From contig JALONH010000010.1 in the NCBI GenBank assembly GCA_025455005.1, positions 1 to 64,000 on the forward strand: 64,000 nt of DNA, read 5' to 3'. The notes below the pieces were generated by a model. It saw nothing but the letters and a program-made list of their open reading frames with translations. It had not been told where the DNA came from and did not search any database. The DNA comes from Cytophagaceae bacterium (lineage in GTDB: Bacteria > Bacteroidota > Bacteroidia > Cytophagales > Cytophagaceae). Shown one piece after another: positions 47,384-56,359 of this stretch. Numbering within the stretch: the stretch's first letter is position 1; each line of letters opens with the position of its first letter. The translations under genes and the position numbers were made by a program.

Positions 47384-47391
47384 TAGTTTTG
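47384..47391 (+). promoter_or_regulatory. Candidate -7 box for tRNA-Arg
   Basis: The sequence TAGTTTTG matches TAnnTTTG and ends 10 bases before the tRNA 5' end. The gap 47122-47383 otherwise holds only an AT-rich stretch; no gene is supported there. Confidence 0.45.
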
Positions 47392-47401
47392 TACCCCCTT
47401 T

Positions 47402-47473
47402 GCACCCGTAGTATAATGGATAGTATTTCAGATTCCGGTTCTGACGGTAGGGGTTCGAATCCCTTCGGGTGCA
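47402..47473 (+). tRNA. tRNA-Arg (anticodon CCG)
   Basis: A 72-base cloverleaf is readable: acceptor stem GCACCCG with CGGGTGC, anticodon stem TCAGA with TCTGA, loop TTCCGGT with anticodon CCG at 47435-47437, and T arm AGGGG-TTCGAAT-CCCTT. The D arm is loosely paired. The 3' CCA is not encoded. It reads codon CGG. The kinase gene starts 14 bases after it, so the two may share a transcript. Confidence 0.95.
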
Positions 47474-47486
47474 CTACTTTTACATC

Positions 47487-47990
47487 ATGCCAGTACTACT
47501 CCTAATGTCCGGTTTACCCGGTTCGGGTAAAAGTTACTTAGCAAGAACCCTTGCGAAACAAACCGGTATGGATTATTTCAATACCGATCTGGAAAGAAAA
47601 AAATTATTCCCGCAACATCGACAATACACAGAAGCTGAAAAACAGGCCGTTTATTCTCATTTACTTCAGTTAGCAGAAACTTCTATCCAACAAAAAAACT
47701 CCGTCATTGTAGATGGAACTTTTTATCGGGAGGATTTAAGACAACCCTTTTATGAGTTGGCACAGTCGCATCCCTGTAAATTAAAAATAGTGTATGTGAA
47801 AGCCTCTGAAGAGATCATACGTCTCCGTACATCCCAACCAAGACCGGATAGTGAAGCAAACTATGATGTATACCTAAAATTAAAGACTTTAGTAGAGCCC
47901 ATTCCATTACCACACTTGATAGTAGACACCACTTTCGATCCCGTAGAGGTGTCTATCTCAGAAATTCTACACTTCCTGCATACTCCATGA
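47487..47990 (+). CDS. P-loop kinase/ATPase, first of a split pair
   Basis: The product is 167 residues from the ATG at 47487; a GTG start at 47469 would overlap the tRNA and is rejected. It has a Walker A motif LMSGLPGSGKSYLARTLA, an FNTDLERKKLF segment and SVIVDGTFYREDLRQPFYE, as in the gluconate-kinase/AAA_33 small-molecule kinase group. The stop overlaps the start of the next gene (ATGA at 47987-47990). Such a domain is often fused in one protein with an aminoglycoside-phosphotransferase-like domain; here the two are separate genes. Confidence 0.82.
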   Translation: MPVLLLMSGLPGSGKSYLARTLAKQTGMDYFNTDLERKKLFPQHRQYTEAEKQAVYSHLLQLAETSIQQKNSVIVDGTFYREDLRQPFYELAQSHPCKLKIVYVKASEEIIRLRTSQPRPDSEANYDVYLKLKTLVEPIPLPHLIVDTTFDPVEVSISEILHFLHTP

Positions 47991-48991
47991 CGGGCGCTGA
48001 AATACATCGACTTATTCAACAGAAACCATTTCCATTTGGAGAAACAGATGTTGATGAAGTGATAGAGACACATATCTCCTGGGTATTGTTAACCTCTAGC
48101 CATGCCTATAAAATAAAAAAACCGCTGCGTTTAAATTTTTTAGACTTTACAACTTTAGATCAACGTCATTTTTATTGTAAAGAGGAAGTACGATTAAACC
48201 AACGATTCTCCCAAGAGATGTATTTAAAGGTGATACCGATTTATTTACGGGATGGTCAACTCTCGTGGACAGCACCCGGTTCTATTGTAGACTATACTGT
48301 TGTGATGAAACGAATGGATACGTCGCGTGAAATGTTATTCTTGCTAGAACACCATAATCTTCAAGCGTCTCAAATAGAACAATTGGCTCAAACTATTGCC
48401 TATTTTCATGCTTCTGAAAGATCGTTAGTGCTTTCGTTTGACCCATTTTTTCTTGCAACCGAATTTGCAGATATCGCTTCCCTCCTTCCTGCTTTATCCG
48501 GTGTAGCAACTAAAAAGATGATGGAAACTATTTCTACATGTATACAACAATCTACCAACTTTATACAAAGCAATGCAGCCGGCTTTAAACAAAGAGCCAA
48601 AGAGGGTTATGTCAAAGATTGTCATGGTGACTTACATCTAAAAAATATTTTTATTACAGATACACCGGTATTGTTTGATTGTATTGAATTCAAAGCAAGC
48701 TTTAGAGAAATAGATGTATTAAATGACATCGCCTTTTTAGCAATGGATTTAGAGGCACATGGTGCGGAAGAATGGAGTGTACTATTCGTAGAAAAGTATC
48801 AGCACTTTAGTAAAATTCTATGGACTCCTAGAGACAAAGCGCTCTTTTTATATTATAAAGCTTTCCGAGCTTGTATTCGAGCAAAAGTAAATGCGTTGGC
48901 ATGGTTAGAGCATCCGGAAGATACAGCTCTCGAAAAAGAAGTTATTCGTTATGTGGAGCGGATGGCCGACTATTTCTCCAAATTGAATTAA
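47987..48991 (+). CDS. Aminoglycoside phosphotransferase-like protein
   Basis: The protein has 334 residues of the APH/choline-kinase superfamily. The segment VKDCHGDLHLKNIFITD carries the catalytic HGDLHxxN motif, followed by FDCIEFKASFREIDVLNDIAF with the metal-binding Asp. An N-terminal domain (AEIHRLIQQKPFPFGE, SHAYKIKKPLRLNFLDF) corresponds to the known N-terminal half of fused AAA/APH proteins. The substrate is unknown; drug resistance is not implied. The start overlaps the P-loop gene. The stop codon shares TTAA with the convergent barrel gene. Confidence 0.85.
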   Translation: MTGAEIHRLIQQKPFPFGETDVDEVIETHISWVLLTSSHAYKIKKPLRLNFLDFTTLDQRHFYCKEEVRLNQRFSQEMYLKVIPIYLRDGQLSWTAPGSIVDYTVVMKRMDTSREMLFLLEHHNLQASQIEQLAQTIAYFHASERSLVLSFDPFFLATEFADIASLLPALSGVATKKMMETISTCIQQSTNFIQSNAAGFKQRAKEGYVKDCHGDLHLKNIFITDTPVLFDCIEFKASFREIDVLNDIAFLAMDLEAHGAEEWSVLFVEKYQHFSKILWTPRDKALFLYYKAFRACIRAKVNALAWLEHPEDTALEKEVIRYVERMADYFSKLN

Positions 48992-49617
48992 TTTTTATAC
49001 AACGAGTACGTTATATAAAATCCTATATATTGTTGACGTAAGGATTTTAATCCGTCTCGATTATCTTTATACAAACCGGTCAAGCCGAGATACCAATGTA
49101 TACCAGTACTTACTTGCTCATTTATTTGATACCCTCCTTTTAATACCCAACCTATATCAACAGGATTAATCAACGGTGTTTCATTGCTTGATGGTTCATT
49201 ATCGCCATTGTATCGACGATGGTAACTTGCGTGCAGTAAAAAATTACATTGTATTCCAGTTCCAACAAACCAGACATCATTAATGTGGTATTGAATTAAA
49301 ATCGGCAATTGGATATAATGGAATTTATAAATATCTAATGTCGTGACATAGGTTTGTTGGTCTTTGTATTTAAATGCAGCACTTAAATAGGCATACGATA
49401 ATTCAGAATACAATTTCCAATAGTTTGTTATCTCATAGGTTCCATAAACACCCATTTGAAAGCCTCCACGCGTTACCCTGTTGGTGGTAAACGTCCTATC
49501 GTATCGACCGCTAAAATAACCTAATGATACACTTCCTTTAATACCGATATCTACCTGAGCAGATGTAAGAAGTGATGTTAATCCTAAAAGTATACCACCG
49601 ATTATACTTTTGATCAT
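48988..49617 (-). CDS. Outer-membrane beta-barrel protein (tandem copy 1)
   Basis: The protein has 209 residues. A signal peptide (IIGGILLGLTSLLTSAQ) precedes alternating strands with VDIGIKGSVSLGYFSGRY and ends in GFYITYSLYKN. It belongs to the porin/PorT-like outer-membrane barrel group. Its ATG overlaps the stop of the upstream copy by one base, so both are coupled, and they look like diverged paralogs. No substrate or partner can be set. Confidence 0.75.
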   Translation of the reverse strand: MIKSIIGGILLGLTSLLTSAQVDIGIKGSVSLGYFSGRYDRTFTTNRVTRGGFQMGVYGTYEITNYWKLYSELSYAYLSAAFKYKDQQTYVTTLDIYKFHYIQLPILIQYHINDVWFVGTGIQCNFLLHASYHRRYNGDNEPSSNETPLINPVDIGWVLKGGYQINEQVSTGIHWYLGLTGLYKDNRDGLKSLRQQYIGFYITYSLYKN

Positions 49618-50303
49618 TAATAATTTTGGTGGTTATAAAATTGAATGGTTTCTTTATCTGAAGTAAAGAGTCTGTAAGTGGTAAAAACAGAAGCTGTAAA
49701 ATTTTTAATACCCACTTCAGCCGTAACATTTTCACTCATGGGTGAATTTATTCCAACATGAAAATTACCTCCAAACTGCCACTTGTCTACTTTGGCTCCT
49801 ACCATAAAGACAGGACCATACGTTAAGGAATTATGACGTTCAGATTTAATTTTCTCATAATCTGCCAAAACAGAACCATTCAATCGATACAAAGAAGAGG
49901 AACTTAACAAGAAATTAAACTGAGCCCCTAGTCCCCAAAACAAATGTTCGTTTACCTGAAAGGCAAACATAGCCGGAATTTGAAACGCATTAAAGTTATC
50001 GTTTTGTATCACCTCGCTAGTGTCTGTAGTGAATCGTTTACCGGCTCCGGAATGCCCATATAGTAATTCAAAATGGAATCTCCACTTTTTGGAGGTACTG
50101 AATTCTCCATATGCTCCTACACAATAATAACCGGATGCAATGTTTTGATATTCGTTCCACTTCACTTCAGACTCTTCGATTTTTCCAATGTTCGAACTAA
50201 CTCCAAGACCACCTTTAATCCCAAGATTAAGTACTTGTCCGAAAGTCAAGGTTGAAAAGATTAGTGTAAAGGGTAAACTCAATAAGCGAATGTATGAAAC
50301 CAT
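49617..50303 (-). CDS. Outer-membrane beta-barrel protein (tandem copy 2)
   Basis: The product is 228 residues from the ATG at 50303. A TTG at 50327 would give an N-terminus MIKNIIG that resembles MIKSIIG of the neighbouring paralog, so the longer form is also possible. The mature region starts GQVLNLGIKGGLGVSSNIG, similar to VDIGIKGSVSLG of copy 1. Strand-rich throughout. Role unknown. It ends one base into the next gene. Confidence 0.75.
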   Translation of the reverse strand: MVSYIRLLSLPFTLIFSTLTFGQVLNLGIKGGLGVSSNIGKIEESEVKWNEYQNIASGYYCVGAYGEFSTSKKWRFHFELLYGHSGAGKRFTTDTSEVIQNDNFNAFQIPAMFAFQVNEHLFWGLGAQFNFLLSSSSLYRLNGSVLADYEKIKSERHNSLTYGPVFMVGAKVDKWQFGGNFHVGINSPMSENVTAEVGIKNFTASVFTTYRLFTSDKETIQFYNHQNY

Positions 50304-50463
50304 GTTACCTATAATATTTTTAATCAATTAAATCAACGTCGTTTCGTTACAACCTAACCGGATTTATTTCTTTATAAAGGTTCAATAATTGAATAAAACT
50401 CATGTAAAACTTAAACCCATTCAGTTTATCCTTGTTAACAGAACGACATTAACATTTAAATAT

Positions 50464-50492
50464 AAAAAAAGCTGCCCTGAATTCAAGGCAGC
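50464..50492 (-). terminator. Intrinsic terminator of the GH3 gene
   Basis: An inverted repeat (50471-50476 with 50487-50492, weaker pairs inside) is followed on the minus strand by seven T residues (A run 50464-50470). It sits 27 bases after the GH3 stop. Confidence 0.75.
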
Positions 50493-50519
50493 CTTTCAAT
50501 ATTTCTTTAAATATGGCTA

Positions 50520-52958
50520 TTATTTAGACTTATAGTATAAGTTAATGGCTCCCTGGTAAGTTCTGGACTTAAATGCCACCCAAGGGAATTCCGGTTTTTC
50601 TAATTCAAAACCTAATCCGCTTACCATTAATTTGAAATCACCCTCTTCGGTCACACGTTGGAAGGTATGTGCAGATTGGTCTTCTAAAATGAATGATAAA
50701 TCATTTTTAGATAGTTCAAACGAAACTGTTTTTTCTTCACCGGCTTTTAGAGCTATTCGTTGGAACGCTTTCAATCTGCGAAGTGCCGGTGTGATGCTCG
50801 CATACATATCACGGATATACAATTGAACTACTTCTTCTCCATCCACAGATCCGGTATTCTTCACTTTAACCGATACTGTTACTTTATCGTCTCCTACTAA
50901 GGTATCTTTACTTACTTTAAAGTCAGAATAAGCAAAAGTAGTATAACTTAAACCATAACCAAATGGCCATTGCGGTTGATACCCTGTGTCTACAAAATTA
51001 CCCGGAGTAGGCTCAATGTTAACCTCAGTCCACTTGTGGTCGTAGGTCATTAAATCGTTGGTATAACGAGGATAGGTGTACGGTAATTTACCACCCGGAT
51101 TATAATCTCCAAATAAAACATCCGCTATGGCGTTCGCACCTTGACTTCCCGGCCAATATGCTTGGATAACACCTTTAGTACCATCTACAAAAGAAGAAAT
51201 AATTCTAGGTCTTCCTTCAACCAATACTAAAATTACGGGCTTACCGGATTTGATTGCCGCTTGAGCTAACGCAATCTGACGTGCATCTAGTGTTAAATCA
51301 CGAATAGATCCAGGAGATTCAGCATAAGAATTTTCACCTAAACATAAAACGATTGCATCTGCACCACTTACGTTTGGTAATTGATAGTTTTTCTCATCTT
51401 CATAATTCGATACCGATTGACACACTACATTACCGGCACCAATTTTAGCTTCTAAAGCTTGTTTGATGGATAATGTACTGGACGGATATAAATTGATAAA
51501 AGAATCTTTAGGTGTAACACCCGGGATAAACTTAACCGTTGTATCCATCACTTTTGCTTGTAAGTCCGCTCCTTGCCAGGTGTAGGACCAACATCCATGT
51601 AAGGATGCAATATTATTAGCATTAGGACCTGCTACTACGATTTTTAACGATTTCTTTAATGGAAGAACATTATTCTCATTTTTCAATAATGTGATGGTCT
51701 TACGAGCAGCGTCTAAAGCCGCTTGTTGGTATTCAGCTTTACCGAAATTTGCAATAGCTTCTTTTTCAACTATTGGGTTTTCAAACAAACCTAATTTTAC
51801 TTTTAAAGTTAAAATACGACGCACAGACTCATCAATACGAGACATCGGAACAGCCCCTTCGTTTACTAATTCGATCAATAACTTAGTAAATTCAAAATCG
51901 TGTGGGGTCATACTCATATCGATACCGGCCATGATCGCTACACGTACAGCTTCTTTAAGAGAAGGCACCATGTTATGACGTTCATATAAACGGTTAATGT
52001 CTTCCCAATCTGTTACTACTAAACCTTTGAAACCAAGTTCCCCACGTAATACATCTGTTAACAAATATTTGTTGGCATGTACAGGTATTCCATTCATTTC
52101 TCCGGAATTGATCATGATAGTAGAGGAACCAGCCTTAACCGCTGCTTGAAATTGAGGTAAATAATATTCTCTAAGTTCAATTTCAGGAATATAAATAGGT
52201 GTACGATCACGACCTGTTCTTGATCCGGAATATCCGATAAAGTGTTTCATACAAGACGCTACAGCTGTAGGCTTAGATAAACCATCTTCTTCATATGCTG
52301 TAATAGCGGCAACCCCCATTTTCTCAATTAAGTAAGGGTCTTCTCCAAATGTTTCAGGGAAACGAGGCCATACTGCGTTTCGAGCGATATCCAATACCGG
52401 ATCAAAGTTCCAACGCAAACCACACGCACGTGCTTCTGCCGCCGTTACTTTGGCGCAAGTAGCCGGAACAGAAGGGTCCCAAGACGCGGCAGCACCTATG
52501 TTATGAGGGAATAAGGTAGAGTTTAATGTAAAGGTCACCCCATGTATAGCGTCAATTCCATATAACACAGGAATTTTAGAACCGGATGCCGTTGCTTTAT
52601 TTTGTATTTGAGTAATGATGTTTATCCATTGATCTTGAGTATACGCTCTATTAATGGCGTTCAAGATAGACCCTACTCTATATCTGGAAATGGCAGTATC
52701 TAACAAGGCCGGGTCAATTACCCCTAAGCTATTATCATAACCACTTCCATTTCCTGTGTAAAGAATTTTATTCAAGTTGACTTGTGTCATTTGACCTACT
52801 TTGTCTTCGACACTCATTTTAGATAGTAATTCTTCCACTTTGGCATTCACTGCACTATCGTCGGTTGATGCTCCGGCAGTATCTTCTGCCTTTTTACAAG
52901 AACCAAACGTGAAAATTGCAGCCGCCAGTCCAAAAAGATAAACGGATTTTTTCATCAT
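50520..52958 (-). CDS. Glycoside hydrolase family 3 lipoprotein (beta-glucosidase-like)
   Basis: The protein has 812 residues; two adjacent ATG codons (52958, 52955) may serve as start. A lipobox FTFGSCKKAED marks it as a lipoprotein. The GH3 catalytic domain contains YGIDAIHGV, FGEDPYLIEKMG, CMKHFIGYSG and the nucleophile Asp in GLVVTDWEDI; the second GH3 domain and a C-terminal fibronectin III-like domain (SVKVKNTGSVDGEEVVQLYI) follow. It removes beta-linked glucose or xylose units from oligosaccharides. No SusC/SusD genes are adjacent, so it is not part of a visible polysaccharide locus. Confidence 0.92.
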   Translation of the reverse strand: MMKKSVYLFGLAAAIFTFGSCKKAEDTAGASTDDSAVNAKVEELLSKMSVEDKVGQMTQVNLNKILYTGNGSGYDNSLGVIDPALLDTAISRYRVGSILNAINRAYTQDQWINIITQIQNKATASGSKIPVLYGIDAIHGVTFTLNSTLFPHNIGAAASWDPSVPATCAKVTAAEARACGLRWNFDPVLDIARNAVWPRFPETFGEDPYLIEKMGVAAITAYEEDGLSKPTAVASCMKHFIGYSGSRTGRDRTPIYIPEIELREYYLPQFQAAVKAGSSTIMINSGEMNGIPVHANKYLLTDVLRGELGFKGLVVTDWEDINRLYERHNMVPSLKEAVRVAIMAGIDMSMTPHDFEFTKLLIELVNEGAVPMSRIDESVRRILTLKVKLGLFENPIVEKEAIANFGKAEYQQAALDAARKTITLLKNENNVLPLKKSLKIVVAGPNANNIASLHGCWSYTWQGADLQAKVMDTTVKFIPGVTPKDSFINLYPSSTLSIKQALEAKIGAGNVVCQSVSNYEDEKNYQLPNVSGADAIVLCLGENSYAESPGSIRDLTLDARQIALAQAAIKSGKPVILVLVEGRPRIISSFVDGTKGVIQAYWPGSQGANAIADVLFGDYNPGGKLPYTYPRYTNDLMTYDHKWTEVNIEPTPGNFVDTGYQPQWPFGYGLSYTTFAYSDFKVSKDTLVGDDKVTVSVKVKNTGSVDGEEVVQLYIRDMYASITPALRRLKAFQRIALKAGEEKTVSFELSKNDLSFILEDQSAHTFQRVTEEGDFKLMVSGLGFELEKPEFPWVAFKSRTYQGAINLYYKSK

Positions 52959-53012
52959 GTTTTAATTATTAGGTTAAGAAATATTGACATTAGTAGCCCT
53001 TAGGAGGTAATC

Positions 53013-53020
53013 CAAAGGTA
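53013..53020 (-). promoter_or_regulatory. Candidate -7 box of the GH3 gene
   Basis: On the minus strand TACCTTTG matches TAnnTTTG, about 55 bases before the ATG. No clear TTTG is found at the -33 position. The rest of the 53021-53222 gap is AT-rich with no other signal seen. Confidence 0.4.
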
Positions 53021-53222
53021 CCTGAACAAGTATACTGAAAAGTGACCGTATACGGTACAGATAGGTTTCAAAAATAGGACTTTTTTTCCTAAAAAAATCT
53101 AATTGTTTGGGCTTTTTTTCCTATTTCAATACCCGAAAAAAAGGGCTTAAAAACAATTTAAAACAGCTTTTTATAAAAAATAATTGGCTTCAGTACCCGT
53201 TATTCCTTTTGACTCCTTCTCT

Positions 53223-54203
53223 CTAATGTTTACGACGTATCGTATAGTCTACTAAATCTAGTAAGGATTGCTTGTAAGGGGAATCAGGGAAGTCTGTCAG
53301 TAACTCCACTGCCTCATTTGACAATCGATTCATGGCAGCACGTGCATATTCAATCCCACCGGAAGCACGGACAAAGTCTAATACTTCTTTTACTTTGGCT
53401 GTTTTATGGGTTTGATGCTTGATAATAAAACGAATTTTTTTGCTCTCCCACCAACCGGCTTTTTGTAGGGCAAAGATGAGAGGTAAGGTTAATTTTTTTT
53501 CTTTTATGTCGATGCCTACCGGTTTCCCAATTACTTCTGCAGTTTCATAATCAAATAAATCATCTTTCACCTGAAAGGCTAAGCCTACTTTCTCACCAAA
53601 TAAGCGAGCCTTTTCGATTAAATTGGCATCAGATGTAACAGATGCAACTCCTACCGAACAACAGGATGCAATTAATGAAGCCGTTTTTTGACGGATAATG
53701 GTATAATAGACTTCTTCTGTGATGTTCAAATGGCGTGCCTTTTCAATTTGTAATAATTCCCCTTCGCTCATTTCGCGCACTGCTTGAGAAACTATTTTTA
53801 ATAAGTGAAAATCAGCATGATCGATAGACAATAATAACCCTCTGGACAACAAGTAATCACCTACTAAAACGGCAATTTTATTTTTCCATAAGGCATTAAT
53901 GGAAAAGAGACCGCGTCTATAATTAGAATCATCCACTACATCATCGTGTACTAAGGTGGCCGTATGCAATAACTCTATTAAGGCGGCACCCCGATAAGTA
54001 GATTCGTTGACCGGACCGGCTAAATGTGCACTTAAAAAAACAAACATCGGACGCATTTGCTTCCCCTTCCGCTTTACGATGTAATTCATTATCGTATCCA
54101 ACAACATGACGTTGGACTTCATGGATTGTCTGAATTTAATTTCAAATTCAGACATCTCCTGATCAATAATGGATTTAATGTCGTCTAATGAGCGTTGGGC
54201 CAT
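53223..54203 (-). CDS. Polyprenyl diphosphate synthase
   Basis: The protein has 326 residues of the trans-isoprenyl diphosphate synthase family. Both Asp-rich motifs are clear: LVHDDVVDDSNYRRG (first) and QVKDDLFDYE (second), with KRKGKQMRPMFVFLSAHL near the start. It makes the long isoprenoid chain for menaquinone or another respiratory quinone, which would serve the complex III above. It is 20 bases after yajQ and probably co-transcribed. Confidence 0.93.
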   Translation of the reverse strand: MAQRSLDDIKSIIDQEMSEFEIKFRQSMKSNVMLLDTIMNYIVKRKGKQMRPMFVFLSAHLAGPVNESTYRGAALIELLHTATLVHDDVVDDSNYRRGLFSINALWKNKIAVLVGDYLLSRGLLLSIDHADFHLLKIVSQAVREMSEGELLQIEKARHLNITEEVYYTIIRQKTASLIASCCSVGVASVTSDANLIEKARLFGEKVGLAFQVKDDLFDYETAEVIGKPVGIDIKEKKLTLPLIFALQKAGWWESKKIRFIIKHQTHKTAKVKEVLDFVRASGGIEYARAAMNRLSNEAVELLTDFPDSPYKQSLLDLVDYTIRRKH

Positions 54204-54222
54204 GGTCTATTGAAACTCTAAA

Positions 54223-54714
54223 CTACGATTTCATATTGATATACTGAAGCGCCACACCTAAATCTTTTGATCGAATGAGCGCGATGACCGACTGTAAATC
54301 ATCAATTTTTTTTGCTGTGACGCGTACGATGTCGTCCATTTGGGCCGGGGTCACTTTTAATCCGGAGTCTTTAATTATTTTAACAATTTTTTTACACGTG
54401 TCTTTATCGATACCGGTTTTAACCGGCAAATCCAATTTCATCATAGGTCCGGAAGGATACGCTTCTTTACTTAAATCCAAAGCTTTGGAATCTAAACCTT
54501 GTTTTGCCATACGGGTAATGATAATATCCAGAATATTATCGATACGCATTTGATTTTCAGTAGTGATATGTATGATGTTGGCTTTTTTATCCAATTCTAC
54601 TTCCGTCTTAGAGTCCCTAAAATCATAGCGATTTTTTATTTCTTTAACCGCAACATTAATGGCGTTATCTAAAGTTTGAGCATCTACTTTGCTCACAATA
54701 TCAAAGGATGGCAT
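54223..54714 (-). CDS. yajQ: YajQ family nucleotide-binding protein
   Basis: The protein has 163 residues. MPSFDIVSKVDAQTLDNAIN and KNRYDFRDSKTEVELDKK are the conserved starts, and TPAQMDDIVRVTAKKIDDLQ is the conserved C-terminal segment. In other bacteria this family binds cyclic di-GMP or RNA. The role here is inferred from family only. Confidence 0.93.
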   Translation of the reverse strand: MPSFDIVSKVDAQTLDNAINVAVKEIKNRYDFRDSKTEVELDKKANIIHITTENQMRIDNILDIIITRMAKQGLDSKALDLSKEAYPSGPMMKLDLPVKTGIDKDTCKKIVKIIKDSGLKVTPAQMDDIVRVTAKKIDDLQSVIALIRSKDLGVALQYINMKS

Positions 54715-54951
54715 AGTCTTATGTGTCGATATGAAGGCTTAAATATACAAGATTTTTTTCATCCAAAATCAGACGAAGGTCAGAACCGAAGCACTGGAAT
54801 ATACGTATTAAAACTTATTCACAATGTGTAAAAAATCATGTAAGCCGACACTTTTATTTCCTATAGAACCGGTATCTTAAACTCGATATTTGTTCTTTTT
54901 ATCTATTAATCATTCATACACGAATCGACGTACGCATTACGTTACAACATC

Positions 54952-56307
54952 ATGGCAAAAGCGAAGAAAGAAAAAGAATCCGGTAAGAAGATATTCGTAC
55001 TGGACACGTCCGTTATATTATTTGATCATAATGCTGTTAAAAGTTTTCAAGACAACGATGTATTGATTCCTATTACTGTGCTGGAAGAATTGGATAATTT
55101 TAAAAAAGGGAATGACATTAAAAATTTTGAAGCACGGGAGTTTATTCGTTTTTTAGATGAATTAGCGGCTGATTATTCTTCCATGCAAGATTGGATGACC
55201 TTAAAAAATTATGCCGAAGGTCGCTTGAAAGTGTATATGAAAACGTCCGGTGCTAATAACGTAGACGCGGAAAAAGTTTTTGATGACAGAAAAAATGATC
55301 ATAAGATTTTAAACGCCGCCATTTCGATACAAGCCGAACATCCGGAGTCTAAAGTAGTGTTAGTCAGTAAGGATATTAACTTACGCTTAAAAGCTAAATC
55401 ACTTAATATACCGGCCGAAGATTTTACAACCGGTAAAGTAAAAGACATAGACCGTTTGTATTCCGGAAAAACAATCATTGATAATATAGATCCGGCAGTT
55501 ATTAATGAGTTATATGAAAAAGGGTATTGTTCATCTGAACACATACCTAAAGAGCAGTTGATCAATAATCATTATTATATTTTAAAGAGTGTTAAAAGTT
55601 CTGCCTTGGCATTTTACAATCCGGTAGAGCAACAAATCGTTCACGTTGAAAAGCGCAGTGTATATGGAATTAAACCCCGCAATGCAGAGCAAGCCTTTGC
55701 GATTGATGCAATATTAAACCCCAATATAAAACTTGTTTCGTTACAAGGGGTTGCGGGTACCGGTAAAACCCTAATTGCCTTAGCGGCAACATTAGAGCAA
55801 CGTAAAAACGTAAAGCAGATTTTCTTAGCCCGACCTATTGTACCTTTAAGTAATAAAGATATTGGGTATTTGCCCGGGGATATAAAATCCAAACTAAATC
55901 CCTACATGGAGCCATTGTTTGACAACTTAAAGTTTATTCAAAATCAATTCAGTGAAACTGATCAGGATTATCAGCGCATAACGGATATGGTGAATAAAGA
56001 AAAGTTAGTCATCACCCCATTGGCGTATATACGAGGAAGAAGTTTGTCCAACATTGTGTTTATAGTAGATGAGGCACAAAATTTAACTCCACACGAAGTA
56101 AAAACTATCATATCGCGTGCGGGGGAAAATTGTAAAATCATATTCACCGGAGATATCTTCCAGATTGATACACCGTATTTGGACTCCGAATCAAATGGAT
56201 TGTCTTACTTAATCGATCGATTAAAACATAACCACTTATACGCACACGTAACGCTTGAAAAAGGTGAACGTTCTGAGTTAGCTAACTTAGCAAACGAGCT
56301 GTTATAA
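54952..56307 (+). CDS. PIN-PhoH family protein
   Basis: The protein has 451 residues. The N-terminal PIN nuclease domain has KKIFVLDTSVILFDHNAV with the active-site Asp, and VTVLEELD-like ITVLEELDNFKKG. The C-terminal PhoH domain has the P-loop LQGVAGTGKTLIALAA, LPGDIKSKLNPYMEP and IVDEAQNLTPHEVKTI. It is an ATP-driven RNase/helicase of the PhoH2/YlaK type. It is divergent from yajQ and followed by a terminator. Confidence 0.94.
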   Translation: MAKAKKEKESGKKIFVLDTSVILFDHNAVKSFQDNDVLIPITVLEELDNFKKGNDIKNFEAREFIRFLDELAADYSSMQDWMTLKNYAEGRLKVYMKTSGANNVDAEKVFDDRKNDHKILNAAISIQAEHPESKVVLVSKDINLRLKAKSLNIPAEDFTTGKVKDIDRLYSGKTIIDNIDPAVINELYEKGYCSSEHIPKEQLINNHYYILKSVKSSALAFYNPVEQQIVHVEKRSVYGIKPRNAEQAFAIDAILNPNIKLVSLQGVAGTGKTLIALAATLEQRKNVKQIFLARPIVPLSNKDIGYLPGDIKSKLNPYMEPLFDNLKFIQNQFSETDQDYQRITDMVNKEKLVITPLAYIRGRSLSNIVFIVDEAQNLTPHEVKTIISRAGENCKIIFTGDIFQIDTPYLDSESNGLSYLIDRLKHNHLYAHVTLEKGERSELANLANELL

Positions 56308-56331
56308 AAGATTAAGGTTTAAAATATAAAG

Positions 56332-56358
56332 AGGGTGGCTGAAAGGCTACCCTTTTTT
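56332..56358 (+). terminator. Intrinsic terminator after PhoH
   Basis: An 8-bp stem (56332-56339 with 56346-56353, one G-T pair) runs into a T tract to 56358. Confidence 0.8.
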
Positions 56359-56359
56359 G

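Noticed and set aside
47987-48991. Aminoglycoside resistance gene
   Set aside because: The superfamily acts on many substrates and the layout is that of a housekeeping kinase pair.
50520-52958. Polysaccharide utilisation locus
   Set aside because: Only the GH3 gene is present; no SusC/SusD or regulator genes flank it.
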